Of a stretch of 47,409 nucleotides of DNA, positions 1 to 9,069 are shown in pieces (position 1 is the first letter of the stretch; each line of letters starts with the position of its first letter). The notes beneath the pieces are model-generated. The model had not been told where the DNA came from. It was given only the letters and a program-made list of their open reading frames with translations, and did not search any database. The stretch spans positions 1 through 47,409 of the forward strand of contig JAGQHJ010000011.1 of the NCBI GenBank assembly GCA_020431915.1, in the 5' to 3' direction. The stretch is from Cyanobacteria bacterium HKST-UBA04 (GTDB taxonomy: Bacteria > Cyanobacteriota > Vampirovibrionia > Vampirovibrionales > JAGQHJ01). Position numbers and translations under genes: made by a program.

Positions 1-1
1 C

Positions 2-29
2 GGGGACGGGCTGGGGGGCAGGGGCTGGG
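2..29 (+). other. G-rich run, G-quadruplex-type motif
   Basis: Five runs of three to six G (at 2-5, 8-10, 13-18, 21-24 and 27-29) are separated by two or three bases, which fits the usual four-tract G-quadruplex pattern on the plus strand. A second G-rich patch lies at 54-75. I see no gene in bases 1-119; short open frames here have no start or domain I can defend. Whether the motif folds in the cell is not shown by the sequence. Confidence 0.5.
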
Positions 30-119
30 TGCCGCGGTGCTCTCGGAGGTTAGGTAGGGGGGGGAGGATGGGGCCGAGTGTGCCGAACACCGGGGGGCGG
101 GAGTATGGTGCCACGCAAC

Positions 120-728
120 TTACGGATTTGGCGTGGCGGGGGCAGGTTTGGGGGTGGGGGCCACGTCGTTAAGCAGTTTGCCGGGGCGAATGCGCTTCTT
201 GGTGGCGGTTTGGCTCAGCACCTCGTCAAAGGAGAAGCGGGGCTTGAAGCCAAAGCCGCATTGGGGGGCCAGTTCGGCGCCCATCAACAGGGTGTCTTCC
301 GAGGGGTATTTCTTGCAGAAGCGTGGCCGATCCTCGTAGATGGTGCATTGCTTGTCTTCGTTCAGGTTCTTGCACTTGAACCGAAGGCCGTACTGGTTCG
401 AGCCGATGGGTTCGAAGTAGCGGTAGTCCTCAAAGAATACCTTCAGGGCCTCGAACTCTTCTTCCGTTTCGATGATTTTTTCGTTGTGTACCAACGAAAT
501 GTCGGAACAGCACATGCCGCACTGGTTACAGGCACCCGTTCGAACATAGTACTTGTACTGCACTTCGCCACGCTGGGGTGGATCGAAATAATCGCGCAGC
601 TTGTTGACCAGGGTGATTCCCATTTTTTCGGCCTTGCCGGCAATGGGTGTTTTGGGCTTGGAGACCGGTGGTTGGTTGGCCAAAGCGACATCCCCTTTTG
701 TTTTAGGCCTTCTCGATATGCATGCCAT
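120..728 (-). CDS. YkgJ-type cysteine cluster protein
   Basis: This 202-residue protein carries the cysteine pattern of the YkgJ/UPF0153 (CxxCxxCC) family: a CNQCGMCC block about a third of the way in, followed by a single Cys, then DKQCTIYEDRPRFC, and a final Cys near APQCGF. The family is thought to bind zinc or an iron-sulfur cluster; its reaction is unknown. The C-terminus is Pro/Ala rich and probably disordered. The start is uncertain. A TTG at 764 is also in frame, and the ATG chosen here at 728 overlaps a TATAAT hexamer, so if that hexamer is a promoter -10 the true start is further in, for example ATG at 623 (MGITLVNKL). It diverges from glcD, with about 70 bases between them. Confidence 0.8.
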   Translation of the reverse strand: MACISRRPKTKGDVALANQPPVSKPKTPIAGKAEKMGITLVNKLRDYFDPPQRGEVQYKYYVRTGACNQCGMCCSDISLVHNEKIIETEEEFEALKVFFEDYRYFEPIGSNQYGLRFKCKNLNEDKQCTIYEDRPRFCKKYPSEDTLLMGAELAPQCGFGFKPRFSFDEVLSQTATKKRIRPGKLLNDVAPTPKPAPATPNP

Positions 729-795
729 TATACCCCAACCGGTCTGGCCGGCAGGCGTCCCCAAGGGGGCACAGTTATGCTACGTTATAGGGGTT

Positions 796-2295
796 ATGGC
801 TACCACCACCCCCAACAACACCTGCCTGTCGACTCAACAACTCAACGCCCTGCGCCAGGCGCTGGGCAAGTTGTACGTGCTTGACAAGCCCGAGGTGCTG
901 AAAACCTACGAGTGTGATGCCTGCCTGCTGATTAAAGCCCCGCCGGACGTGGTGGTACTGCCCCGAACCGTCGAGGAGGTGGCCACGGTTGTCCGGCTGT
1001 GCAACGAATGGCGCATTCCGTTTGTGCCGCGTGGTGCGGGTACCGGCTTGTCGGGCGGTGCCCTGCCTGTTGACGGCGGGGTGTTGATTGGTCTGAACCG
1101 GATGGATCGCATTCTTGAAGTGGACGCCGTCAATCGGCTGGCCGTGGTGGAATGCGGGGTGGTCAATGCCTGGCTAAACCGCGAAGTCAAACCGGCCGGG
1201 TTGTTCTATGCCCCCGATCCTTCCAGCCAGACCGCCTGTACCATTGGCGGCAACGTGGCCGAAAATGCAGGGGGAATTCATTGCCTGAAGTACGGCGTGA
1301 CGACGGATCACGTTCTGGGCCTGGAAGTGGTGACCCCCGAAGGGGACGTCGTATGGCTAGGGGGGCGCCATGGGGCCTACCGCCATGTGAACTGGGTTAA
1401 CATGTTTGTGGGCAGTGAAGGCACGATGGGGATTGCCACGAAGGCTATCGTCAAGCTGACGCCGGTACCGGATTCGGTGAAGGTGTTTTTGGCTGCCTTC
1501 AGCCAAACGGCCCAGGCCACGGGTGCCGTTAGCCAGATTATTGCCAGTGGCTTGGGGCCGTCGGCGCTTGAGTTTATTGACGACTTTACCGCCCAGGCCG
1601 TCGATGCCGCTTTCCATGTGGGGTTTCCCAAAGGGGCCGAGGCCGTGCTGCTAATCGAACTCGATGGGCACCCGAGCGAGGTGGCCGAAAAAGAGGTGCG
1701 GCTCAAGGCCATTCTTGAAACGTTTGAAGTCAGCCAGTTGCGCTTTGCTACCAACGAGGCCGAACGGCTGCAGTTGTGGCAGGCCCGTAAAGGGGCGGCC
1801 GCAGCCTATGGCCGAATTATGCCCGCCTTTTACTTGCATGACTGCGTTATCCCTCGGGCCGAGCTGACCCATGTGCTGCACATTATTAAAACCGTGGCCA
1901 GCGATTACGAGGTGCTCATCGGTAACGTGTTCCATGCCGGCGATGGCAACCTGCACCCCAACATCCTGTTCGATCCCGCCGACAGTGCCATGATGGCTCG
2001 GGTACTGGAGGCCGGCGAGGTGATTTTAAAGGCCTGCCTGGGGGTAGGGGGTGTGCTGAGCGGCGAGCATGGGATTGGCCTGGAGAAGGCCCACTTCATG
2101 GATCAACTGTTCGGGCCGGTCGAGCTGGAGGTGATGAAGCGGCTTAAGCGGGTGTTCGACCCAATGGGCCTGGCCAACCCGGCCAAGATTTTTCCGGCCG
2201 GTGGTGGTTGCGGCGAAGGCCGCCACAGCAATCGTGAGGCCGTTAAGGCCGGGCTGCCGCTTAAGCAGTTGAATGCCGATCAAGGGTGGGTGTAA
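796..2295 (+). CDS. glcD: Glycolate oxidase subunit GlcD (FAD)
   Basis: This 499-residue protein matches the length and layout of GlcD, the FAD-carrying subunit that oxidises glycolate to glyoxylate (related enzymes take D-lactate). The PCMH-type FAD domain includes VPRGAGTGLSGGALP near residue 77 and IGGNVAENAGG near residue 153. The C-terminal oxidase domain carries the signature GNVFHAGDGNLHPN near residue 376 and GEHGIGLEK near 433. The ATG at 796 is preceded by an AGGGG ribosome-binding site, and longer in-frame starts would run into the divergent gene, so 796 is preferred. It is the first gene of glcD-glcE-glcF; glcE begins 7 bases after its stop. The substrate is inferred from the complete three-subunit set. 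Confidence 0.93.
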   Translation: MATTTPNNTCLSTQQLNALRQALGKLYVLDKPEVLKTYECDACLLIKAPPDVVVLPRTVEEVATVVRLCNEWRIPFVPRGAGTGLSGGALPVDGGVLIGLNRMDRILEVDAVNRLAVVECGVVNAWLNREVKPAGLFYAPDPSSQTACTIGGNVAENAGGIHCLKYGVTTDHVLGLEVVTPEGDVVWLGGRHGAYRHVNWVNMFVGSEGTMGIATKAIVKLTPVPDSVKVFLAAFSQTAQATGAVSQIIASGLGPSALEFIDDFTAQAVDAAFHVGFPKGAEAVLLIELDGHPSEVAEKEVRLKAILETFEVSQLRFATNEAERLQLWQARKGAAAAYGRIMPAFYLHDCVIPRAELTHVLHIIKTVASDYEVLIGNVFHAGDGNLHPNILFDPADSAMMARVLEAGEVILKACLGVGGVLSGEHGIGLEKAHFMDQLFGPVELEVMKRLKRVFDPMGLANPAKIFPAGGGCGEGRHSNREAVKAGLPLKQLNADQGWV

Positions 2296-2302
2296 GACGA
2301 CG

Positions 2303-3586
2303 ATGATCAAGCAGGTGGTTCAGCAGTTGGTACAAGCATTACCCGAAGGCCTGGCCCGGGTGGATGCCGACGATTTTGTATGGTTTGGCCCGACCGAAGC
2401 CGCGGCCCTGGCCACGTTGCTGCAAACCGCCGGCCAGTACCCCGGCCTGACCCTGATGCCGGATCTGGGCCAGCCCATCGAGACGGATCGGCGCTGGTCG
2501 GTGCTGCCCGTTAGCTGGGAACTGCTTAACGAAATTGTGCGGCTGCGGGCCGACGAATACCTGATTACGGTGCAGCCGGGCATGACCGTTGGCGAAATGA
2601 ACCGGATACTGGCCCCCCATCGGCAGCGGCTTGGGACACTGTACCCGTCATCGAGAACCTTGCTGAGTCTTATCGGGCAGGATTTACCATGCCTGACCCA
2701 GGGCAGTGTCGGATCGTTTCGCCAGCAGGTGACCGGTATCAAGGCCTTGACCGGGGCTGGTGAACCCTTTAAGTATGGTGGCGAGGTGGTTAAGAACGTG
2801 ACGGGCTACGACATGGTGGCGCTGCTCGTGGGCAGCCGTCATCAATATGGTCTGCCGGTGGAGGTGACGTTAAAAACCGTACCCATCCCCGAAATGGAAC
2901 GGCGCCTGGTTATCGATCTCCAACCGGTCGATGAAACAGCGTTGCCCAGCACGCCGGCACTGATGTCGACGTTTGTGGACGAAATAAAAAACTTGCAGGC
3001 CGAGTTGAATACCCTTAAAGGCATCGCGTTGTTTCGCCTGCGGGCCAGCATTGGGTGGAAATGCCTGTTGGACTGTGGTGGCTGGCGCAATACCGTTCAG
3101 CCGGACATGGAACGGCTGCAGGCATGGGTGCAGGCGCTCGATGCCCGTGGGCCGGGGCTCCATGAGCTCGACTGCGAGGCGTCGGCTTTTGATCACTGGC
3201 TCGATAAACTCGATTGGCAGCGGCCCGGTCAATCCTATAACCTGGTTTTGAAGGTGGCCTTGCCGACGGCCCAGGCCCGTGAATTTCTGGTGGGCTTTGC
3301 CACGGCCGACTGGTTTGATGCCGCCGACTGCCTCTGGTATCCCGATGCCGGCGTAATGTACCTGCGCTGGCGATCGCCCAACTATCCGTACAGTGCCGAA
3401 CTTGAAACCATTGTTGAGTGGGTTGAGCAACACCACGATGGTCTGGTGACGCTGGCCGTTCGCCCGGTGAATATCGACCTGCCCGACACCTTGGCCCAAC
3501 CCAAGGAACCGGAGGCCTTTGAGCGTTGGCGCTATCGGTTGCGCCAGCTGTACGATCCCAATGGCCTGCTCGGCCCGCCTGTCTAA
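2303..3586 (+). CDS. glcE: Glycolate oxidase subunit GlcE (FAD-binding)
   Basis: This 427-residue protein is the second flavin-binding subunit of the glycolate oxidase complex. It has a PCMH-type FAD-binding N-terminal half, with VQPGMTVGEMNRIL near residue 90, SVGSFRQQVTGIK near 134 and the conserved YGGEVVKNVTGYDM near 158. The C-terminal half is diverged, as usual for GlcE. An in-frame ATG at 2273 would overlap glcD; the ATG at 2303, just after the glcD stop, fits better. Its place directly between glcD and glcF makes the subunit assignment firm even where the sequence itself is loosely conserved. Confidence 0.9.
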   Translation: MIKQVVQQLVQALPEGLARVDADDFVWFGPTEAAALATLLQTAGQYPGLTLMPDLGQPIETDRRWSVLPVSWELLNEIVRLRADEYLITVQPGMTVGEMNRILAPHRQRLGTLYPSSRTLLSLIGQDLPCLTQGSVGSFRQQVTGIKALTGAGEPFKYGGEVVKNVTGYDMVALLVGSRHQYGLPVEVTLKTVPIPEMERRLVIDLQPVDETALPSTPALMSTFVDEIKNLQAELNTLKGIALFRLRASIGWKCLLDCGGWRNTVQPDMERLQAWVQALDARGPGLHELDCEASAFDHWLDKLDWQRPGQSYNLVLKVALPTAQAREFLVGFATADWFDAADCLWYPDAGVMYLRWRSPNYPYSAELETIVEWVEQHHDGLVTLAVRPVNIDLPDTLAQPKEPEAFERWRYRLRQLYDPNGLLGPPV

Positions 3587-3715
3587 AGGCTGCTGCCCCT
3601 GCTTTGGTGGTGCCTTGCCTTCGGCCATGCGTCAGCGCCATACTATATAAGGTAACCGCTTTACTGACCGTCAGTTGTCCTGATACGACACAACCCGCAC
3701 AAGCCCTACAAGCTG

Positions 3716-5095
3716 ATGACCCTTCCGCCCGCTCCCACTACGTCGCCTTCCGCTCAACCTGCCTGCCCGGCTTCGGCTGCCGACTGGCTTGGCCATGCCG
3801 TTGGGGCAGAAACCTTCCCGGACAAACTGAGTGCCTGCATCCATTGCGGCATGTGTTTGCCGGCTTGCCCCACCTATCGTATTACCGGTTCCGAGGCGGA
3901 GTCGCCCCGGGGTCGTATTTACCTGATGGGGGCCATGCAGCGTGGCGAATTGACCGATGCCCGCCAACTGGCCGACCACCTCGATCCATGCCTGGGCTGC
4001 CTGGCCTGCACGTCGGCATGCCCGTCCGGTGTGGATTACGAAGCCCTGTTAATGGGGTCGCGTTCGGCGCTGGTGTCTCGCCAGCCGTTTTATAAACGCT
4101 GGTTGCGGTGGGTGCTGCTGGGCACGGTGTTACCCAACCCGGTGCTGTTGCTGGCAGCTACCCACATGGTTCGGTTGGCCCAGCGGTTGGGACTGTTTGG
4201 CCTTTTGAAAGGGCTGGGTGTGTTTGCCGTTTTGGCCAAAATTAACGAGCCGCTGGGCAACAGTGTTCGGTTTATGCCGCGCATTGGCCAGATTGATCCG
4301 ATAGGCACCGGGCAAACCTACGGGCAGAACCAGCGGGGGCGTGTGGCGCTGTTTACCGGCTGCCTGATGAACACGGTTTATGCCCATGTGCATCGGGCTA
4401 CCATTACGGCCCTGGTAGCCAACGGGTGGCAGGTGGTTGTGCCGCGCCAAACATGCTGTGGGGCGCTGGCCCACCATGCCGGCGAAACGGATCTGGCCCG
4501 GCGCCTGACCCGCCAAAACATGGCCGCTTATGGCGGGCTGGATGTGGACTGGGTGGTCGTCAATTCGGCGGGCTGCGGGGCCATGCTCCAGGGGGCGCAC
4601 CATTTGTTTGACACCGATCAGGAAGCTGAACAGGAAGCCAGCCAAGCCCGGGCCTACAGCCAGAAACATATTGACGTGATGGCCTTGCTGGCCCAGCACC
4701 CCTTGCAGGGGCTGGATTTTGAATCGGTCGGTTCGCATACGGGTTCGCCGACACCCGTGGCCTACCATGCCGCTTGCCACCTGTACCATGGCCAGGGGGT
4801 CCAGGACGAACCGGAACGGGTGCTCAGGCAATTGCCCCAGATCAGCCTGGTGCCCTTGCGCGATGCAAGCCAGTGCTGTGGCAGTGCCGGGGTGTATAAC
4901 CTGGCACACCCCGAGCTGAGCAGCGCGGTGCTGGCGGAAAAAATGCAGGCGGTTGCCGAGGCTAAACCGGCAGTGGTGGTGGCCGGCAACCCTGGGTGCA
5001 TGCTGCAGCTGGAGACCGGCGCGCGCGAGCATCGGCTGATGGTCGATGTCAAACACCCCGTAGAGCTGGTGGCCGAAGCCTACGATCAGGGGTAA
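3716..5095 (+). CDS. glcF: Glycolate oxidase iron-sulfur subunit GlcF
   Basis: This 459-residue protein has two 4Fe-4S ferredoxin motifs, CIHCGMCLPACP near residue 40 and CLGCLACTSACP near residue 91. Two CCG domains follow, with QTCCGALAHHAG near 245 and SQCCGSAGVYN near 384, the pattern of the electron-transfer subunit that passes electrons from the flavin subunits towards quinone or another carrier. A hydrophobic stretch around residues 130-160 may touch the membrane. It follows glcE by 129 bases, a gap that holds a TACTAT/TATAAG-like AT-rich patch at 3641-3652 which could be a secondary promoter, though no convincing -35 is visible. No strong ribosome-binding site precedes the ATG. Confidence 0.92.
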   Translation: MTLPPAPTTSPSAQPACPASAADWLGHAVGAETFPDKLSACIHCGMCLPACPTYRITGSEAESPRGRIYLMGAMQRGELTDARQLADHLDPCLGCLACTSACPSGVDYEALLMGSRSALVSRQPFYKRWLRWVLLGTVLPNPVLLLAATHMVRLAQRLGLFGLLKGLGVFAVLAKINEPLGNSVRFMPRIGQIDPIGTGQTYGQNQRGRVALFTGCLMNTVYAHVHRATITALVANGWQVVVPRQTCCGALAHHAGETDLARRLTRQNMAAYGGLDVDWVVVNSAGCGAMLQGAHHLFDTDQEAEQEASQARAYSQKHIDVMALLAQHPLQGLDFESVGSHTGSPTPVAYHAACHLYHGQGVQDEPERVLRQLPQISLVPLRDASQCCGSAGVYNLAHPELSSAVLAEKMQAVAEAKPAVVVAGNPGCMLQLETGAREHRLMVDVKHPVELVAEAYDQG

Positions 5096-5133
5096 CCGGG
5101 TGCCGATTGATGTCGCCTGCCCGCTAGTGTGGG

Positions 5134-5676
5134 TTAAGCCACGATGTTCAATTCCGGGAAGACGGGGGTGTCGGCAGGCAGCTCAAGCAGGGGTTTGGGC
5201 AGGGGGTCGGAGACATGCTCGACGACATGGCGAGCCCCCGGTACATGGTCGGCTTGCTGGAGTAACCAGACGTGTAACCGGCCTTCCGTGTCGGGGTAAA
5301 CAAAACGGCTGTTTCGGTCGCTCAGGGTCGGTAAATCGACGGGCGTATGCGCGCCAAGCAGGCGTGTCAGCACGGTCGGCAGCTCGACGAGATGCTGGCG
5401 CAATGCGTCGGCGGTTAGGGGAAAATTGCCCCCAATACGGCCCTCGTCTGTGGCGGTCAGGTTGTCGACTTTCTGGTGCAGGCTGCGATCAGGTTCAATA
5501 TAGAAGGCCCCGCGCTGGTGCAGGGGCGTGGTGACGTTGGCCTGAAGCTGCTTTTCTCCAGAGGGCATGCGGATGGTCAGGGCCACGTCCGGTTGAAGCC
5601 GGAGCAGTTGGCCGGCAGTAACGACGCCAAAACGGCTGATTGCATCAAGTCTTCTCATGGGTTCAATCCCTTTCAT
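5134..5676 (-). CDS. Hypothetical protein with duplicated translation start
   Basis: I do not recognise this 180-residue protein. It is soluble, has no signal peptide or membrane segment, contains no cysteine, and has mixed alpha/beta character. It converges on glcF with 38 bases between stop codons. The notable feature is the start. An 18-base unit holding both an AAGGGA ribosome-binding site and an ATG is perfectly repeated in tandem at 5655-5690, giving two equivalent starts at 5676 and 5658, each 8 bases after its own AAGGGA. The longer protein begins MKGIEPMRRL and the shorter MRRL. Good codon structure throughout supports a real gene; function unknown. Confidence 0.65.
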   Translation of the reverse strand: MKGIEPMRRLDAISRFGVVTAGQLLRLQPDVALTIRMPSGEKQLQANVTTPLHQRGAFYIEPDRSLHQKVDNLTATDEGRIGGNFPLTADALRQHLVELPTVLTRLLGAHTPVDLPTLSDRNSRFVYPDTEGRLHVWLLQQADHVPGARHVVEHVSDPLPKPLLELPADTPVFPELNIVA

Positions 5677-5690
5677 GGGTTCAATCCCTT
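5655..5690 (-). repeat. 18-bp perfect tandem duplication of RBS plus ATG
   Basis: Two adjacent identical copies (5655-5672 and 5673-5690) of a unit that, read on the minus strand, contains AAGGGATTGAACCC followed by ATG. The duplication keeps frame (18 bases) and so adds six codons rather than breaking the gene. Confidence 0.9.
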
Positions 5691-5816
5691 GGTTTTTGGG
5701 GTACCCGCTCCCTTTGGCAAGCCGTACACAAAACCGGCGTGCAGCTGTGGCCGAGGGGGGGTGCTTGTTTTAAATCCAACCTAAATCCAACCGACTAAAT
5801 CAGGATCCTATCTCAA

Positions 5817-6440
5817 CTATAATAACGTTTTTGCATTGGGTCTGGCAACCGGGTCGACGGGTGCCGTAGGGGCAGGAAGGCTCGCCAAGGTAGGGGGAGC
5901 GGTTGACCGCTTGGGGTCGCTTAGTTCGGCAAAAACCACTTCTTCGGGGTCGAGATCATCAAAGGCGTCGACGGGCTGGGAAAAGTACTGGTGGGTTTGG
6001 TCGCTGTTGGTTTCCTGAACCGTAATCATCAGGCGGTTTCCTTCGGCCTTGGGTTCGTGGAAGACGGCTTCGTGGGCATTAATGGGTACCCACGCGGTCT
6101 TAAAAATCCGGCGCAGCCCCCGGTAGGTCATGTCGGCAGGGGCCACCATATCGGTTAAGGAGGTGTAGGTTTCCCGTGCCTGGCCATCCGATCCGCCGGC
6201 GTGGTTTAAGAAGACACCTTTAATAAAGCGCGTACCGGCCTTGAACCGAGGCCTGACGACCTGAACCGGTTTCCCGGCATCCGTCAGCAACAGGGCGTCT
6301 TCCGGCAAGGAGGCAAGCCGTCCGGCCGTCAAGGCAGAAAACCGGGGTGGCGCTACTGCCGAATTCCGCCGAGCCGATTCGCCCAACGGACTCAACGGAC
6401 TCAAGGGCTTGAGCAAGCCTATGGAACCAACCTTCATCAA
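5817..6440 (-). CDS. Hypothetical protein
   Basis: I do not recognise this 207-residue protein. Its N-terminal 40 residues are Leu/Ser/Pro rich and look disordered, its core (about residues 45-165) has a mixed composition with several Phe/Trp/Tyr, and its last 30 residues are Ala/Pro/Thr rich. There is no signal peptide or clear membrane helix. The start at 6440 has only weak ribosome-binding potential; internal starts are possible. A 9-base unit encoding LSP is repeated near the N-terminus. It lies on the same strand as and 140 bases upstream of the previous hypothetical, so the two may be co-transcribed. Confidence 0.55.
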   Translation of the reverse strand: MMKVGSIGLLKPLSPLSPLGESARRNSAVAPPRFSALTAGRLASLPEDALLLTDAGKPVQVVRPRFKAGTRFIKGVFLNHAGGSDGQARETYTSLTDMVAPADMTYRGLRRIFKTAWVPINAHEAVFHEPKAEGNRLMITVQETNSDQTHQYFSQPVDAFDDLDPEEVVFAELSDPKRSTAPPTLASLPAPTAPVDPVARPNAKTLL

Positions 6441-6801
6441 ATAAAACGGGACCCCCGTCTGTATTAAAAATAACCATCATGCGAACCGCCGAGCACCTGG
6501 AAACAGAAGCACGGCCCCGGTGGGATGTCCTCCACCAGGCAAGATTCATTCACTCCAAAGCTAGGGCTGTACTATACCGTAGAAGGCCGGCACATGCAAG
6601 GCTGAAGCCATCGTGACGACATATATATCCCTGTCGGTCATGGTGGCCCAGTCCCTTTAAACTCGGGCTTTGCCTGTGATAGACTAGGCTGCTGTACCGC
6701 CTTGCCCTAACCAGGTGTGCTGCGGTTATTTGTAACCCTTGTGTCTGTAACAACCGTACCCGCTCAGAGGTGCGTCTGTCTTTCGTCTAGGATGCTTTGC
6801 G
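6441..6801. other. Intergenic region between a minus-strand hypothetical and malQ
   Basis: About 360 bases between divergent genes. Open frames here are short and do not look coding. A TTGCCT at about 6670 followed 17 bases later by TGTACC is a weak candidate promoter for malQ, and a TACTATA patch at 6570-6576 could serve the minus strand. I see no strong terminator, tRNA or riboswitch. Confidence 0.4.
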
Positions 6802-9069
6802 ATGATCTCTCAATTGAACCCCGCCCTTCAGGAACTGGCCAGCCATTTTGGTATCGGGTTGGAGTATGCCGATGTTTGGGGAAACCATCACCAGGTGCCC
6901 CAAACCACCTTGATGCACTTACTCAAGAGCATGGGGGTCGACGCCACACAGCCTGAAAAATCCCTGACGGCGGTTCGCGAAGCCTACTGGCTGCGTATGG
7001 CCGACCCCGTTGCCGTGGTTCCTGAAACGGCCGATACCTTGAACTTCGATCTGCGGTTGGCACCCGACAAAGCCGGTACGACGGTGGCCTGGGTCATTCA
7101 GGAAGAAAACGGTTTTGTGCATGAAGGGCAGATTACCCTGCCGCAACAACCCCACGAACTGCGGGCCTTAAGCAACGGCCAATCGGTGGCCCGGTTCCAG
7201 ATTCAACTGCCGCTGGCCCTACCCTTGGGCTACCATACCCTGTCGGTTGCCACTGTGGCCTGCGGCGATAACCAGCCGGTTCGTTCGGCGATGGTACCGC
7301 TTATTGTCACCCCATCGGCCTGCTACCTGCCCGAGTCAATGCGTCTGGACAACCCGCAGCGGCCGCCCCAAAAAACCTGGGGCCCGGCCATCCAGCTGTA
7401 TTCGTTGCGGTCGCGGCACAACTGGGGTATCGGCGACTTTACCGATCTGGCCATGCTGCTCGACTGGTGTCACCAAAACGGTTCCGGCGTGGTCGGGCTA
7501 AACCCGCTCCATGCCCTCTTTAGCCACAACCCCAGCCATATCAGCCCCTATTCGCCAACCAGCCGAACCTTCTACAACGGCATTTACCTGGATGTGGAAG
7601 CCATTGACGACTACGCCGAATGCCAAGAGGCGCGTGCCTTCGTGCAAAGCGAGCGTACCCAGTCGGCCCTGGGCCAGGCAGACAAAAGCCTGATGGTGCA
7701 GTATGAAACCGTGCAGCCTTTAAAGCTCCAGGCGCTGGTGCTGCTGTACGAATCCTTCCGCAAGAACCACCTGGAGCCGGAAACGAAACGGGGCCAGGCC
7801 TTCAAGCACTACGTGGAAGGAGAAGGCGAATTGTTGAAACGCTTTGCCTTGTACGAAGCCTTGCAGGACGAGCTGTATGCCAAGGATCAAAACAACTGGG
7901 GCTGGCCGGTTTGGCCGCACCCGTACCAGAGCCCGGACAGCCCGATGGTCAAGGAATTTGAAGCCCAGAACCAGCAAAAAATCGGTTTCTTCCTGTACAT
8001 CCAGTGGCAGATCCACTTGCAGCTGAGTGCCTTGCGCCAGCAAGCCACCGACACGAAGATGCCGGTTGGCCTGTACATGGACTTGGCCGTAGGCGTGGAC
8101 AAGGGTGGGGTGGACACCTGGAGCAACCAGTCGCTGTATGCCCTGGATGTGTGCGTGGGCTGCCCCCCCGACGAGCTGAACCAGAAAGGGCAAAACTGGG
8201 GCCTGCCGCCGATGATTCCCCAGCGATTGAAGGAGCAGGGCTACAAGCCTTTTATTACGATGCTTCGGCACAACATGCGCTATGCCGGGGCCTTGCGCCT
8301 CGACCATGCCATGGCCCTGATGCGCCTGTTTTGGATTCCCGATTATGCGCAGTCTGCTGCCGACGGGGCTTATGTGGCCTATCCCCTCGACGACCTGATG
8401 GGAATTTTGGCTTTGGAAAGCCAGCGCAACCAGTGCCTGATTATTGGCGAGGATTTGGGGACTGTCCCCGACGCCTTCCGGCACCATATGGACGATCGGC
8501 GCATCCTGTCGTACAAGGTGTTTTTCTTCGAACGCAAAAGCCAGACCGAATACAAAACGGTGGAAGACTATCCGCGCCAAGCCCTGGTGACAACCAGCAC
8601 CCATGACATCCCTACCCTTAACGGGTTCTGGCAGGGCGAAGACAACGCGGTGCGCGATAAGCTGGATCTTTTTCCCAACGATGAAATGCGCAAACGGCTT
8701 TATGACGACCGCACGGTAGCCAAGCAGGGTATTTTGAATTTGTTGGCCGAGCGGGGCTTGTTGCCCGAAGGCGTCAGCCAGGATGCCGGCAAGGTGGTGC
8801 AGGTCAGTTATCCGCTGAACCTGGCCATCCACCGCTTTTTAAGCCAGACGCCTAGCCTGCTGCAAATGATTCAGTTGGAAGACGTACTGGAGCAAATTCC
8901 TCAGGCCAATATGCCGGGTACGGTTGATGAACACCCCAACTGGCGCCGGAAGCTTGACGCCCCGCTGGAAATGTTGTTTGTGGACAAGCGCATGGTGCAG
9001 ATGGCCCAGGTGTGTTCGCAAAACCGGGGGGCCCAATCGGTTAACCCGCCCGCCCCGCAGACGGTTTAA
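6802..9069 (+). CDS. malQ: 4-alpha-glucanotransferase (amylomaltase, GH77)
   Basis: This 755-residue cytoplasmic enzyme transfers alpha-1,4-glucan segments and acts in glycogen or maltodextrin turnover. The first ~190 residues form an N-terminal extension with beta-sandwich character, as in the long MalQ type. The GH77 barrel follows, with QLYSLRSRHNWGIGDF near residue 198, YSPTSRTFYN near 250, RLDHAM near 499 (catalytic Asp), IIGEDLGTVP near 547 (acid/base Glu) and TTSTHDIPTL near 598 (third acidic residue). It is slightly longer than typical MalQ (~690-730). The ATG follows an AGGA at some distance. It stands alone, with no glycogen genes beside it. Confidence 0.93.
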   Translation: MISQLNPALQELASHFGIGLEYADVWGNHHQVPQTTLMHLLKSMGVDATQPEKSLTAVREAYWLRMADPVAVVPETADTLNFDLRLAPDKAGTTVAWVIQEENGFVHEGQITLPQQPHELRALSNGQSVARFQIQLPLALPLGYHTLSVATVACGDNQPVRSAMVPLIVTPSACYLPESMRLDNPQRPPQKTWGPAIQLYSLRSRHNWGIGDFTDLAMLLDWCHQNGSGVVGLNPLHALFSHNPSHISPYSPTSRTFYNGIYLDVEAIDDYAECQEARAFVQSERTQSALGQADKSLMVQYETVQPLKLQALVLLYESFRKNHLEPETKRGQAFKHYVEGEGELLKRFALYEALQDELYAKDQNNWGWPVWPHPYQSPDSPMVKEFEAQNQQKIGFFLYIQWQIHLQLSALRQQATDTKMPVGLYMDLAVGVDKGGVDTWSNQSLYALDVCVGCPPDELNQKGQNWGLPPMIPQRLKEQGYKPFITMLRHNMRYAGALRLDHAMALMRLFWIPDYAQSAADGAYVAYPLDDLMGILALESQRNQCLIIGEDLGTVPDAFRHHMDDRRILSYKVFFFERKSQTEYKTVEDYPRQALVTTSTHDIPTLNGFWQGEDNAVRDKLDLFPNDEMRKRLYDDRTVAKQGILNLLAERGLLPEGVSQDAGKVVQVSYPLNLAIHRFLSQTPSLLQMIQLEDVLEQIPQANMPGTVDEHPNWRRKLDAPLEMLFVDKRMVQMAQVCSQNRGAQSVNPPAPQTV

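Noticed and set aside
78..884. Long plus-strand frame opposite the Cys-cluster gene and into glcD
   Set aside because: It is antisense to a gene with clear family motifs, its translation is Gly/Val-rich low-quality sequence, and glcD uses a different frame.
5655..5690. tRNA T-arm (GGGTTCAATCCC)
   Set aside because: Resembles a T-stem and loop, but the loop is one base short, there is no acceptor stem, D-arm or CCA, and the repeat lies on a gene start.
6220..6549. 109-residue minus-strand frame upstream of and overlapping the 5817-6440 gene
   Set aside because: Overlaps the better frame over two thirds of its length and has shadow-like Arg/Gly/Ser-rich composition.
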